Notes under the pieces: model-generated
What the model was told of the DNA's origin: nothing
What the model saw: only the letters and a program-made list of their open reading frames with translations
The model's database searches: none
Made by a program: the position numbers and the translations under genes
Source: Eulemur rufifrons
Taxonomy: Eukaryota; Chordata; Mammalia; Primates; Lemuridae
Assembly: GCF_041146395.1 (NCBI RefSeq)
Contig: NC_091010.1
Coordinates: 46,334,001 to 46,398,000 of the forward strand
Direction: 5' to 3'
DNA: 64,000 nt
Shown: positions 47,946-59,958 of the stretch, piece by piece
How positions within the stretch are numbered: the stretch's first letter is position 1
Layout of the letters: each line of letters opens with the position of its first letter

Positions 47946-48768
47946 GGAAAAAAAAATGATGAGAGCACAAAGAAGTGTAAGACATCTGATCCCTGTTCTT
48001 TCTTAAAGGCTCTTATCTAATTCTCCCTCTCATTTGGTACTCCTTGAGTGACATGTATAGTGACAACACTCTCAGATTCAAGAAACTGCAAAACAAATAT
48101 ACTATACATGCCTTGTGTCAGCAAGTCAGTGTGAAAAGTACAGCACATAACTCATCACCATTTAAAACAGTTCCATCACTGATGCTGTACTGGAATTACT
48201 CCATTACCTTCCTGTAACCTTAGAGTTTACTTCAAAACCTTCTAGGTTAGAGGGGGCAAACACTTTTTCCAATATCATGTAAATCATTCACATGAAAACA
48301 TTAAGACAACTTTAAAACCATGTAAAAATACACGAAAACAATCCACTTGTCTAAAAATTCAATGTATTGAGGAATACTTCAACAAGATATATGCATTAAA
48401 GTTTATTAGTTTGTATTAGTTTCCATTAACAGGGTTATCACCATGGACTGTAGAGTTGTTTCCTTTTATTAAATGCTTAAAAGACCTTCAAAGTTAGAAT
48501 ATCATTTACCCTTGTTTGAGGAGTGGCTATTTAAGAGGGATCATTAGCTAGAATGTAGAATATGAAGGCATGCCTCTCACCTTAACAGCTGACAGTCACA
48601 TCAGCTAAAGGTGGAACATCTAATAATGAGGACTTGCTTATGAGGTGGAGCTCAAAACTATCATTTAAACATGCTTTTAATAACCTCACATTTCAATCAC
48701 TTACTTTTTTACTATCCTGAGATCTTGGTTGTCCCGTTTTTAAAATAAAGAACATACCACTAACTTAC

Positions 48769-48811
48769 CAGGAAACAATTATTATACACTGCTACCCATA
48801 TACATGAAATT
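48769..48811 (-). other. Weak candidate exon with good splice sites
   Basis: On the minus strand, a pyrimidine-rich stretch ending in TTTACAG precedes a 43-nt block, which ends CTG before GTAAGTTAG. Joined to the upstream exon at 51133, the frame would read five more residues then TAG. Splice-like pairs this short arise often by chance, so this is a suggestion only. Confidence 0.2.
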
Positions 48812-49784
48812 CTGTAAATAAGTAGGGGGAAAGGTGGGGTGTAAAAAAGTGATCTCTTTCGGAGATTTTAGAGGCCCAGTGTCCTCATTTTGTGCCCAAA
48901 TAAATACTTTCAGTGCAGATATTGCAAACATTATGCCAGAGTTATTCAAACTAAGTTCAGTATCACCAAGCAGAAATCCTAGAGTAGGTGTTCTGAATGT
49001 GTTGGTAAAGAAAGTCAGTTCATTTGAGAGGTCTCTGCCCCTTCAACCTCACCCTCCTTACCAATATACATTCATCACTGAAAAGGGAAATATTTACAAA
49101 AGTTAGTTTAGTTATGTTTAAATATTATGTTTAGCTGTCTGGAGACCATGTTCTCAAGATTTATACAAGAAATCAAGGATTAAACTTCATAACAATTAGA
49201 AAACCACACTGTGTAAAATCAAAGACTTAGTTAAAGGAAATTAAAATAGTTTTACCATTGGTGCTAAACTGAAATGATTCCATTTCTTCCCAACACCTGG
49301 AACCAAAACCTATTGAACTTTCATGTAAACAAACTACGGCACACACAAAATACTCTGTCTGCAGCAAGGTACCACCTCTGCACAGCCATTTGGGTGAAAA
49401 ATGTGGAAAATGCCTGAGGACTCTTTGAAGCAGCTTGGGAGAAGTGAGAGCAGGAAAGAGGCTCTTCTCTAGGGTAAGTTTGTTTAGTGGAAAGTAAGCA
49501 AGTTGTCAGGGTAAAAGTTGACAATGTTGATTCCAACAGTTTGAACTGCGAATAAACATCCAAAGGGATTATGTTACTGAGAATTAGAAAAGATTCCATT
49601 GAACTTGATAGAACCTTGTATTTTCAAAGATAATATGCCTTCAAGCCACACTCTGGATCCACAGTTTAGGGTTAGAATTACCCTAAGCTTTTTCTATGCC
49701 ACACTAAAGTACACAAGGTCTGACCCCTATAATATGTGCCTAAAAATATTAGAATAAGGATGCAATAAAAAAACATTTCATTTC

Positions 49785-49852
49785 TCTCCCCCTCTCTCTC
49801 TCCCTCTACATATACACACACACGCACACACACACACACACACACACACGTA
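49785..49852. repeat. (TC)n/(CA)n microsatellite
   Basis: Pyrimidine-rich CTCTCTC block followed by about 20 CA units with minor interruptions. Confidence 0.95.
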
Positions 49853-51014
49853 TACATACTGTGTACATTTGAGGTAGACTGAAATAACTTGGAGAAAAAT
49901 CTATGTTCTTCCCAAATGTCTAAACTTAAACCCAGTTTCATCAACCAATTTAGGAAAATACATGCATTGGCCATAAATTACTTTTAAGTTTTCTTTCCTT
50001 AATGACCTATCAAAGAGCAAAAAGCAGAACCTATACTTATGGAATCCATAATCCTCTTCTCTGTTCACCAAAGCCACATTTAAGTCTGGCTTTCATCTCA
50101 TGCTGTTGGGTTTTCCACCAGGTACAAGATGAAAAGTTGGAAGAGTCTGGTGCTTTTTTAAAAGCAAAACAATTTGGTTGCCACTCAGCAATTCCTGGTG
50201 AAATGCCAGGAAGCCGTAAAAAAAGTTAAAATTTTCCTAACTTAGAGTTTACAAAAATAAGTGTGAGATGTTCATTGCCTGTCAAACATTCCATCTTTTT
50301 ATTTTTTTAAATATTCATAAACAAGGGAAAACACATACTTTTGATTTGTTAAAGTTTATTTGAATCAATATAATGGAGGTCTGTCTTGCATGAACCCAAG
50401 AAAATGGAGGTAACTTGGACTACTACTTTTCTTAGTTCATCTCAAGTCCTTAATGATTCTCACATAAGAATCTGCTATTACAATCTTTTTCCAAGCCTGA
50501 CAAAAGGCATGCAACTCACATACTCCTTACCAGCAAAGTTTGCAGGCAGCCCTACAAAAAGTTGTTTCTCCTTGCAATTCTGACACATATTCACTTTCCT
50601 CCTAGAACCAACGATGTAAGGGTGTATGCCTCAGTTTCATAGTCTCTTTGCTCTTAAAAAGAAAATCAAATTCCCCGGATATTTTCAAAGTCCACTAGGA
50701 ATAGAACATTCTCAGCTCTGCCTGAGGATCATTATCTCTTTTACATTTCATCTTTATATTCACTAAGTTCACAGAAAGGGCATACACAGAAAGAGGGAAA
50801 TAGCTGCTTCTTAAAAGACACCAAATTTAGTAATTCTCTCAAATCTATTGGCACACATCTAAAAATTCATATGTTTACAAGGCTTTATTGGTTTTCATTG
50901 GTTCTGCCTTTTGAGAAAACACTTACTGAATTGCCCGTAACTTCAAACCAAAATATATCTGCAAACTACAAGAAATATTTGTTATATAAAGACAAGTCAT
51001 CACAATTTAAAAGG

Positions 51015-51175
51015 TGATATAGTGGGTGGAGACAGACAGACATGGGCTCATCTGGATCCCACTGTAGTGTCCCCCAAGCATCAAGTTATTAACTAAATGC
51101 TCTAAGACTTCAGCTGACTCCAATAGTCTTACCTGTTAATATAAGATTACTGTAAGTATTAGAGAATTGCTCCTT
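51015..51175 (+). mobile_element. MIR, overlapping the candidate exon's 3' end
   Basis: TAGTGGGTGGAGACAGACAG, ATGGGCTCATCTGGATCCC, CCAAGCATCAAGTTATTAAC and AATAGTCTTACCTGTTAATA follow sense MIR order (CAGACAGACCTGGGTTCGAA ... AATAGTACCTACCTCATAGG). On the opposite strand the conserved ACCTACC block becomes GGTAGGT, a known source of splice donors; here it is CAG|GTAAGAC. Confidence 0.7.
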
Positions 51176-51294
51176 TAGAAGAACCAGATGCATCTGAGCT
51201 GCCTTCTCTCTCTGGAGCTCCAGCATAACATCAGGGTGCTGGGCAATCTTGCAGCCTTTCTGTTTATCTAAGGCAACATCACTTCGAACAATAT
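51133..51294 (-). CDS. Candidate internal coding exon B, gene not recognised
   Basis: On the minus strand a strong pyrimidine tract (TTTCTTTCTTTCTTTTTGTAG, 51315-51295) precedes 162 nt open in one frame, ending ATTAACAG before GTAAGAC. It enters and leaves in phase 1 and is a multiple of three (54 codons), so it could be skipped without frameshift. The peptide is hydrophilic and helix-prone: it starts IVRSDVALDKQKGCKIAQ and continues with HPDVMLELQREKAAQMH, then LVLLKEQ. No domain is recognised; a coiled-coil segment is possible. The last 40 or so nt overlap an antisense MIR, so the C-terminal ten codons look exonised. The upstream partner is probably 56829-56877. Expression is unknown. Confidence 0.62.
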
Positions 51295-51299
51295 CTACA

Positions 51300-52890
51300 A
51301 AAAGAAAGAAAGAAAGCAGGCAGTAAAAACAAAAACTAAAATAAAACAAAAAACTATACACACATCAAAGTCTTGTTTCACCAAAAACGACAAAATTTTT
51401 AAGCAACTAGCATTTTTATCAGACTGAAGAGATGCAGAAATAATAAACCGGAAGGGTCTCCAACTCCAGGACACATCCTGCAATTTCATCTGGTCATTTC
51501 CAAATTCTTTGGAGAGTTCTCTGTTTCTTAGCTCTCTTTGACATCATTTGAGATTCTCACTCCTCCATTCTCCTTCCCAGCTCACCTCCAGGACTTACTT
51601 ATCTCCTGGAGCCTTTTGTTAACATCTTTTATTATTTTCCACAGAAAAATAATACAACTTTGAATATTAGTGACTATGAAGGTCATTTCCTCTATTTCAT
51701 GTCACAGGACCATGTGATAGCTACAGCATGTGTACTCAAGATACTTGGCCTATTTTTAAATTAACTTGCCAGGTAGCCCACTCAGCTCAAGTTAGGACTG
51801 CCATTCTATAGGTCACCTGATCAGGGTTTCTCCTGCTATTTTTCATGCACCTCTAAGAATGTAGCTTCATTCTGATTCAGTAATCACTCTTTCAATCCAG
51901 AAATATTTTGTGAGTCACTGAAGAGAGGAAGAGGAGGTCACTCTGCAGATCTGCCTCTTCCCTAATTATTTTCCCATTAGTGATAGGCTGCTTTTTATAT
52001 TTAAGTACGATTTTCACTCAAAGCAGATGTACTTTCCAGAAAATAGCCTTCCTCAAAAAGAAACATTCATATACAATGCTTCCCAACTGGCATGCAGCTC
52101 TCATGCCCTGAAGTTATTTGTTAATTTTAAAAAATTAAAATATAATTCAACTGATTCGCATAGAAACAAATGATATCACCAGCATCAATCTACATGGCAA
52201 CTCTAGAAACTTTCAAGTTTTGCATAGCAAACTGAAAGATTTTAGAAGATGGAGCTAAAGGTAACTGCTCTGCCACTGTTGACAATAGTTTTAAAAGGGA
52301 AAAAGCTAATGCTCATGTTAATGGTACCAATAGGAAAGTGCTGGCTCTTTAAGCAATGCTCAGTAACACCTAAGAGAAAACAGTGCATGTGACATGAAGG
52401 GTGAAACATTATTCTAGAGAAGTAGTCTTTATTTTAAGGTCTCTAAAAGAAAAGCCCAGATATAAATACAAACCCATGACTACGAGGGTAAGGATGTATG
52501 GCACACAAAGATTAGCCGGATGTGAAAATGGTCCTCACTAATTCTTAGATTAAAACAGCAGAGATGATTAGAAACAATGCAGTATTATACCTTCACATAT
52601 TTAAACCAATTTCTAGAATATGAGCAATAAAGTGAACTCACTTAACATAAATAAATAATCAAATACATTTTCTGAAACTTAAATACAGAATTAGAATAAA
52701 TTAGTTCAAGAATACACTCTAGTTTTTAAGACCATCAAATAGAAGGCAAGAGGAATAATAGTTTACATTTATTTAAATTAAATGCTGTAAAACTTTTTAA
52801 TTACATTGTCCTAAGTGAATCATTCTAACAATCCTATCAAAGTATGTGGCAAACATTGTTGACTGGCTGACCCAAAACATTAAAACACAA
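51300..52890. other. Intron-like sequence; no named repeat of note
   Basis: Lies between the two candidate exons. A weak MIR-like patch near 52755-52850; otherwise unassigned. Confidence 0.45.
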
Positions 52891-52894
52891 TCCC

Positions 52895-53365
52895 TTCTCA
52901 CTTGCCTTCATCTATTGTAGAGACTGAACACCTACACTATATAATTTCCCAGCATTCCTTGCAGCAAAGGGTGGTCATGTACATAGTTCTGGCCAATGAG
53001 CTACAGGCAGACATCCAAAGGGGGGGACTTCCTTTGCCCAATTAAGACAGAGCCTCACCGAGACAAAAAAAAAAAAAAAAGAAAAAAGAAAAAAGTTTTT
53101 CCCTTCAGCCTTTTAGTCCTTTCTATTCCTTAACATAGAATAGAAACACAGACATGAGACCCAGAGTTACAGTAACCACTTTGTGGCCATGAGTCAAGAA
53201 GCAAGACAGCAAACGATTACATACTAAGAATGTTGAACAGAAAAATGTAGAGCCTAAGTCTTTATTGACCTACCATATTTGTGTAGACTGCCCATCTTTT
53301 GCTTTCTTGTTATATGAGACAAATGCACTATTTATATAAACCACTAATAGTTACCTGTTGTTTAA
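52895..53365 (+). mobile_element. MLT1-like LTR with internal A-rich tract
   Basis: TTCCCAGCATTCCTTGCAGC, GTGGTCATGTACATAGTTCT and GGCCAATGAGCTACAGGCAG are MLT1-group wording. An A-rich run at 53066-53094 interrupts it. Boundaries are approximate. Confidence 0.55.
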
Positions 53366-53399
53366 AATCCTAACCTGTTTTTGTAATCCTACATGATAA

Positions 53400-53535
53400 A
53401 GAATAATATTATTACATCTATCTTATATATAAGGAAACCGAGGTTAACAAAGCTTAAGTGACTTGCACAGGTTCACATAGCCTGGTCAGTCCTCAAGTCC
53501 GGAGAGTTTCAAAACCAAGTTCAGTGCTCTTGCCA
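53400..53535 (-). mobile_element. MIR (antisense)
   Basis: AAGGAAACCGAGGTTAACAA, AGTGACTTGCACAGGTTCAC and TCAGTGCTCTTGCC fit antisense MIR. Confidence 0.7.
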
Positions 53536-53754
53536 GAAGTTACTCCTATATGGAAACTCATAAGCTTAATTGTAGAATTACATTAAACAATGAAAGTGAG
53601 GAACTAAAAAGAAAAACAATTATACTGTTACAGCGGTATACCATACTGAATATGTGGAAAAGAAATATGGATGATGTTTTCTCAGAAAAGATTACAAAAC
53701 TTGTACCAAAGCATGCCATAAAGAGTGAAGGAGAATTTCAATGATTATGATATC

Positions 53755-54290
53755 TTCTTTTTTTTAATTTTTTTTAATTCTTATTTCAGCATATTGTGGG
53801 GGTACAAAAGTTTAGGTTATGTATATTGCCCTTGCCCCCCCATGCCTCAGAGTCAGAGCTTCAAACGTGTCCATCCCCTAGACAGTGGGCATCGCACTCA
53901 TTATGTATGTATACACCCCTCCCCTCCCCCACCCACATCTGCCCGACACACAATCAATGTTATTCCTAAATGTGCTCTTAGGTGATGATCAGGGAAACCA
54001 ATTTGATGGTGAGTACATGTGGTGCTTATTTTTCCATTCTTGGGATACTTCACTTAGTAGAATGGGTTCCAACTCTTTCCAGGAAAATACAAGAGGTGCT
54101 ATATCACCATTGTTTCTTATAGCTGAGTAGTACTCCATGGTATACATATACCACATTTTATTAATCCACTCATGTATTGATGGGCGCTTGGGTTGTTTCC
54201 CCATCTTTGCTATTGTGAATTGTGCTGCTATAAACATTCGCGTGCAGGTGTCTTTTTTATAGAATGTCTTTTGTTCATTTGGGTAGATGA
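53755..54290 (-). mobile_element. Young L1 3' end, reversed
   Basis: A T-rich start (reversed poly(A)), then GGGGTACAAAAGTTTAGGTT, the full 3' UTR and the ORF2 C-terminus (minus-strand frame 54237-53989), to GTCTTTTGTTCATTTGGGTA. Nearly identical to 45250-45730, so both belong to one recently active subfamily. 5' truncated at about 530 bp. Confidence 0.92.
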
Positions 54291-55715
54291 CACCAACAAA
54301 TGTAAAAACATCCCATGCTCATGGATTAAAGAATTAATATCAAAATGGCCATACTACCCAAAGCAATCTACAGATTCGATACAATCCCTATCAAAATACC
54401 AAAGTCATTTTTAACAGAATTAGAAAAAACAACCCTAAAATTAATGTGGAGCCAAAATAGAACCCAAATAGCCAAAGCAATTCTGAGCAAAAAGAATTAA
54501 GCTGGAGGCATCACAATACCTGACATCAAATTATATTACAAGGTTATAGTAACCAAAACAGTATGGTACTGGTATGAAAATAGACACATAGAACAGTGGA
54601 ATAGAATAGAGAACTCAGAAATAAAACCACATATTTACAGTCACTGATCCTTGGCAAAGTCAACAAGAACATACATTGGGGAAAAGATACACTTTTCAAT
54701 AAATGGTGCTGAGAAAATTGGATTGCCATATGCAGAAGAATGAAACTGGCCCCCTATCTCTCACTGTATACAAAAATCAACTCAAGGTGAATTAAAATTC
54801 TAAATGTAAGACCCAAAACTATAAAAGTACTAGAAGAAACCCTAGGGAAAACTCTTCTGGACATTGGTCTAAGCAAAGAATTTATGAGTAAGACCTCAAA
54901 AGCACAGGCAACAACAACAACAAGATAGACAAATGGGACTTTAATTAAAGTAAAAACCTTCTGCTATGATTGCACCCTGCACTCCAGCCTGAGTGAGAGA
55001 GTGACAGTAAGACTCTGTCTCTTAAAAAAAAAAAAAATAGAAAATAACAGATGGTGAGGATGCAGAGAAAAGGGAACTCTTATACACTCTTGGTAGGAAT
55101 GTAAATAGTACAACTTCTGTGCAAAAACAGTATGGAGATTTCTCAAAGAATTAAAAGTAGAACTACCATTCAATCCAGCAATCCCATTACTGAGTATCTA
55201 CCCAAAGGGAACCAAATAAATATATCAAAAAGACACCTGCACTTGCATGTTTACTGCAGCACTATTCATAATCGCAAAGATACAGAATCAACCTCAGTGT
55301 CTATCAACAATGACTGGATAAAGAAAATGTGGTATACATTAATATATGCAATGGAATGCTATTCAGTCATAAAAAAGGATGAAAGCATGTCTTTTGCAGC
55401 AACATGGATGGAACTGTAGGTCATTATCTTAAGTGAAAAAAACAGACACAGAAAGTCAAACATTGCATGCTCTCACTCATAAGTGGGTGCTAAAAAATGT
55501 GTACACACTGTTGTAGAGAATGGACAGACAATGGAAACTTTGAAGGGTGAGGGAGTGGGGTGGACAATAAGAAATTACTTAATGAGTAAAATATACATTA
55601 CTTAGGTGATGGATACCCTAAATCTCTGACTTGACCACTATGCATAGGCAATCTATGCATGTAATAACATTGTGCTTGCACCAAATAAGTTTATATAAAT
55701 AAAAAAATATTTAAT
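54291..55715 (+). mobile_element. Older primate L1 3' half with an Alu scar
   Basis: ACATCCCATGCTCATGGATT through ORF2 (AGAAATAAAACCACATATTT, GCAGAAGAATGAAACTGGCC) to 54963, then an Alu 3' end, then ORF2 again from about 55039 (GGTGAGGATGCAGAGAAAAG) to the 3' UTR and A-rich end. Roughly 300 bp of ORF2 expected between the parts is missing. The 3' UTR (CATGCTCTCACTCATAAGTG) is of an older L1 group than the reversed copy beside it. Confidence 0.82.
54964..55038 (+). mobile_element. Alu 3' end fragment
   Basis: TGATTGCACCCTGCACTCCA, GTGAGAGAGTGACAGTAAGA and a poly(A) run: the last 60 or so bp of an Alu right monomer, sitting exactly at the L1 deletion. Confidence 0.85.
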
Positions 55716-56826
55716 TGCTACAGGGAAGAGGCTACAGTGCTACATCACTCCTGTCTATGTAAGTGAAATGCTATAGAACTTCTTCCATGGATATGAGTAA
55801 CAGGGTTAAAATATATTCACAGAAGAACAAAGAGATTATAGGTAAGAATGAAACTGACTAGGAATGGTGAAACAACAGAAAACTAAAATAAAATTGCTTG
55901 CTGATTTCAGTTTGTGTGGAAAAATCTTTGGCTGTGGCTAGTTGCACTAAATGCATAATAAAATAACTTGTTTTCCTAAAAAAAATACCTCAACAGTGAT
56001 ACACACAGCTTGAAGCAAAGCGTTAGTTCTTAGGAGACAACTGGGCACAGACAAGAACAGTCACATAATCAGCTGAGGCCAAAACCAAACCATTTGCTGG
56101 TTCACTCAGTGTATCTGGGACCATTTTAAACCATACTTGGTAGAATCCATACACTGGGTAGAAAATTGGACTATATTACCTCAAGTTCTTATAGCTCTAA
56201 GATTTAGTTATTCTGCATTTAGAAAACAGAGAGACTATTACAGTCTGGAGAAGCCCTCATAGAAGATGAACTCAGCCATGAAGACAAATAAAATTTAGAT
56301 GTGAAAAGACTTTTCTTTCACAGGGATGCATGAAGAGATCTATGTAGCTCTGTAGGTTTCTCTCTTACGTCCCACCTCCAAGCAGGAAAAGCCACTCAGA
56401 AGCTCTAGAATTATCACAATATCAAGAGGACCCTAAAAAGACAACCTTCAAAGAAATGGTTTAGAATTGACTACACCAAAGTAGCAGTCATGAATGCCAA
56501 TTAGAGCCAATAGTTTGGAATATTTGGCCATGGAGCAGCAGCAATCTTAAATGGCAATTTCTGTTGGAATCTTGTATATTAAAATCTTTTGGAAGTTAAA
56601 TGAATGATAGACAAAGACAGGAGCCAATAATCACACTTAATACATCCTTTCTCATGAAGAAGAGAAGAATTATTTAAGGCCCTAAATTATGGAGTTAGTA
56701 GCTCTTGCCTTGATTCTGTGCCTGAGAAAACTCATTTAGCTTTTTTGAGAGTTGACTTCCCCACTATCCCCCTACCCCATGGTATGAGTAGACTGGCTAG
56801 GAGGAGAATGTTCATATTCCTGACTT
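55716..56826. other. Intron-like sequence; no named repeat
   Basis: No exon or repeat family supported. It would lie in the intron between the two candidate exons. Confidence 0.45.
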
Positions 56827-56828
56827 AC

Positions 56829-56877
56829 CATCATTTATGTATAAGTTCTTCAAAGAGCGATGCGTAATCCAAAGCTG
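56829..56877 (-). CDS. Candidate internal coding exon A, gene not recognised
   Basis: On the minus strand, TTGACTTTGGCATTTAG precedes 49 nt ending AAATGATG before the strong donor GTAAGTCAG. In the only frame compatible with exon B it reads QLWITHRSLKNLYIND and leaves one base; with exon B's first two bases this makes GAT (Asp). The frame is closed upstream by the TAG of the acceptor itself, as expected for an exon boundary. TAGCAG forms a tandem NAGNAG acceptor, so use of the second AG would drop the Gln. An acceptor further up (56914) would include in-frame stops. The protein is unrecognised; the upstream exons were not found. Confidence 0.55.
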
Positions 56878-56879
56878 CT

Positions 56880-58190
56880 AAATGCCAAAGTCAACCCGAA
56901 AACAAAACAGAATTCTAAAAAAAACAAAGGTTTAGACATCTGAATTACTGACACGAATTTGTCAAGCATCATCAGTTCTTTGCCTAATCTGGAGGTAAAC
57001 CAAATTTCCTCATGTGGATGGCTTTGGAGCCTCCTAGTGGCAGCCTCTGGGGACCTACAGAGCTAGGAGCCCTGGAAAGGACCTGGCTTTCAAGAAAGAG
57101 TATAGGTTATGTATGCTGGTGATCAATTCAAACAAACACATCAGCTCCTACAATGTACTCAACACACTACACTGGACACTAGGAATACAAAGATGAACTG
57201 TGACCCTCATGGAGCTCATAGGCTACTATGGAAACATGCAAGAAAAGAAATAACTCTGAAACAATGTAGTAAGTACTTATAATCTGCATAAATCAAGAAA
57301 GGAGACGATGCCAAGGAATGTGTAATAAAGGGGATGACATCTTCACCAAACCTTAAAGGGTAAATAGAAGTTCATCTAATGGATAATCCAAGTACATTAT
57401 ATATTTTTAGGCCTTTGCTAATTCTGCTTCCTATTTAGAATACTCCCTTTTCCACTGGCTACCATACTCAGAATACTAAGACTAGAATAAGAAAGCAGGA
57501 AAAAGAGGCTGGGAATAAATTTATGATTTGAACCTTAACCTCCAATCTCTGAAGAGATATCAGAAGCTCTGAATCAGAAATTGGTCTGCCAAAGGCTATT
57601 CACTAGAATTACTCTAATAGCAGTATAATGAACATATTTGGAGATCTGGAGCACAGAGAACCTTTAGTCCGGGAAAGAGGTAAGAAAGGCCAGTAGCACA
57701 GCAGTGGCAGGAAAGAGGATTTCAGAAGTAAGAACAACTATACCTAGTGGCCAAATAAATACAGAAGATTAGACTCAAGAAAGAGTCAAAAATAGTTCAA
57801 AGTTTACCTTAAGCCACAAGGTAGAGAGCAATGCCCTTATCCAAGGTAGGGAACACAGGAGAAGCTAAGGGGATAAGTGATAAATGAAGAACTTTAATAA
57901 ATGTTATTTGTAATACAAATTAGATCTGGGATTTGTTTAATAAACACTTGAAAGGGTCTGCAAAACTCATAACTCTGAAAAGATTATATTATAACCTTCT
58001 CGAAATAACTACAAGAGTTACAACCACAATTAAAATATTGTTGTCATTCCTTAGTGTTCAAGAAAATGAACAATTACTTCCATCTTCACGAATGACACCC
58101 TACAATTGATCCAGTCTCAAAAGACTAAACTCTCATTAGACAATGAAATTTTTCTAACAAAGGTGAACATTTTATTTCCCCCTACTTTTG
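56880..58190. other. No further exon recognised
   Basis: Upstream side of candidate exon A. A block at 57150-57240 (CTGGACACTAGGAATACAAA) resembles an old unnamed repeat. No splice pair with a compatible frame was found by eye. Confidence 0.4.
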
Positions 58191-58194
58191 TCCT

Positions 58195-58475
58195 CTTTGA
58201 CTTATCCAAAAACATCCATCCTTCAAAGAACACCTGAAGTTCTATATTTGCCACAACGCCTTACCTTATTTCTTCAGACCTTGCTAGATCTGACATCTGA
58301 ATTCTCATAGCACTTAGCAGAGATAATATTCTATTACATTGTCCTTTCTGATTTGCTGGAGTTTTAAGGAAATTTGTTGTGTTCTCCAACTATATTTAAG
58401 TTCCTTAGGGCTAAGGCATGGGCCTACTTTTGTAGCTTCTATAGCTCCTATCATAGAGCTAAACATATAGGAAAT
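58195..58475 (+). mobile_element. L2 fragment
   Basis: CATCCATCCTTCAAAGAAC, CATAGCACTTAGCAGAGATA and AAGTTCCTTAGGGCTAAGGC occur in L2 order. Confidence 0.65.
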
Positions 58476-58690
58476 GTATGGCCAATATTGGTTGCACTAT
58501 GGGACCAAGCCTCCACGTTACAGTAATGACCATTATGCTGTGCCCTATCCTGCAAATTTAAGGTATCAATACTTAAGATCATTCACTTCCAATCCTAGAT
58601 TGGTAACATCCCTAAGACAAATCACAGAAATTCAGTGTTTGCAGTCAATAATTAGGTACCTGTCAATATTGTACTTATGGAAATACTAGC

Positions 58691-59450
<760 letters not shown>

Positions 59451-59958
59451 ACTAGCTTTAAGGATACTTTTGAATGAGGCCTCCTTACTTCTTTCCTTTT
59501 GGTGATCTTCCCCAGCTCCCCGACTGCCTCTAATTTCAGAATTCTACACTCTGCCTGATTTATACAGGGCTGTGCTCTCAGCCAGAGGTCAACTAATCAC
59601 CTATTTCACACACCCCCAACTTATTTTATAAATGATAAACCTGCGTCCAGATAAGTCAACTAACATGACCAAGTTACAGTTAGTTTGTGGTAGATCCAAG
59701 ACTGGAGCCAGGTACCCAGACTTCTAGTTCTATAACACTTCAATGCTTTCAGATGCCCTAGAAATATGTACTGAGCTTCTTGTGCTGTTATGCTTCCTTT
59801 CCCATGGGACACTTTTGCATCTTAACAGAGTATTCAAATACCAAAATATCCAAGTTAATAATTATTTAATGGTGAAATCACAAGCCCCCAGAAAGGCAGT
59901 AAGGAGATATTTGGGGACAGGGAGACATTCTGGGAAACTTAAAATCATAACATAAATT
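59451..59958. other. MIR fragment near 59620-59745; no gene
   Basis: ATAAATGATAAACCTGCGTC, AACATGACCAAGTTACAG and TGGAGCCAGGTACCCAGACT are antisense MIR. The frame 59743-59955 has no recognisable domain. Confidence 0.55.

Larger units (their letters stand above)
47946..51014. other. Repeat-poor DNA; weak exon candidate at 48769-48811
   Basis: The longest stretch with little recognisable repeat. A mixed (TC)n/(CA)n microsatellite lies at 49785-49852. If the minus-strand exons are real, this is intron or 3' flank. Confidence 0.5.

Noticed and set aside
53989..54237. Matched ORFs on opposite strands at 13995, 45234 and 53989
   Set aside because: All encode the same L1 ORF2 C-terminus; the likeness is repeat identity and not a gene family.
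56829..56913. A larger exon A starting after the TTTTTTTTAG at 56914
   Set aside because: All three frames of the 85-nt version meet stops before the donor, and the frame matching exon B has a TAG. It could still be a non-coding alternative.
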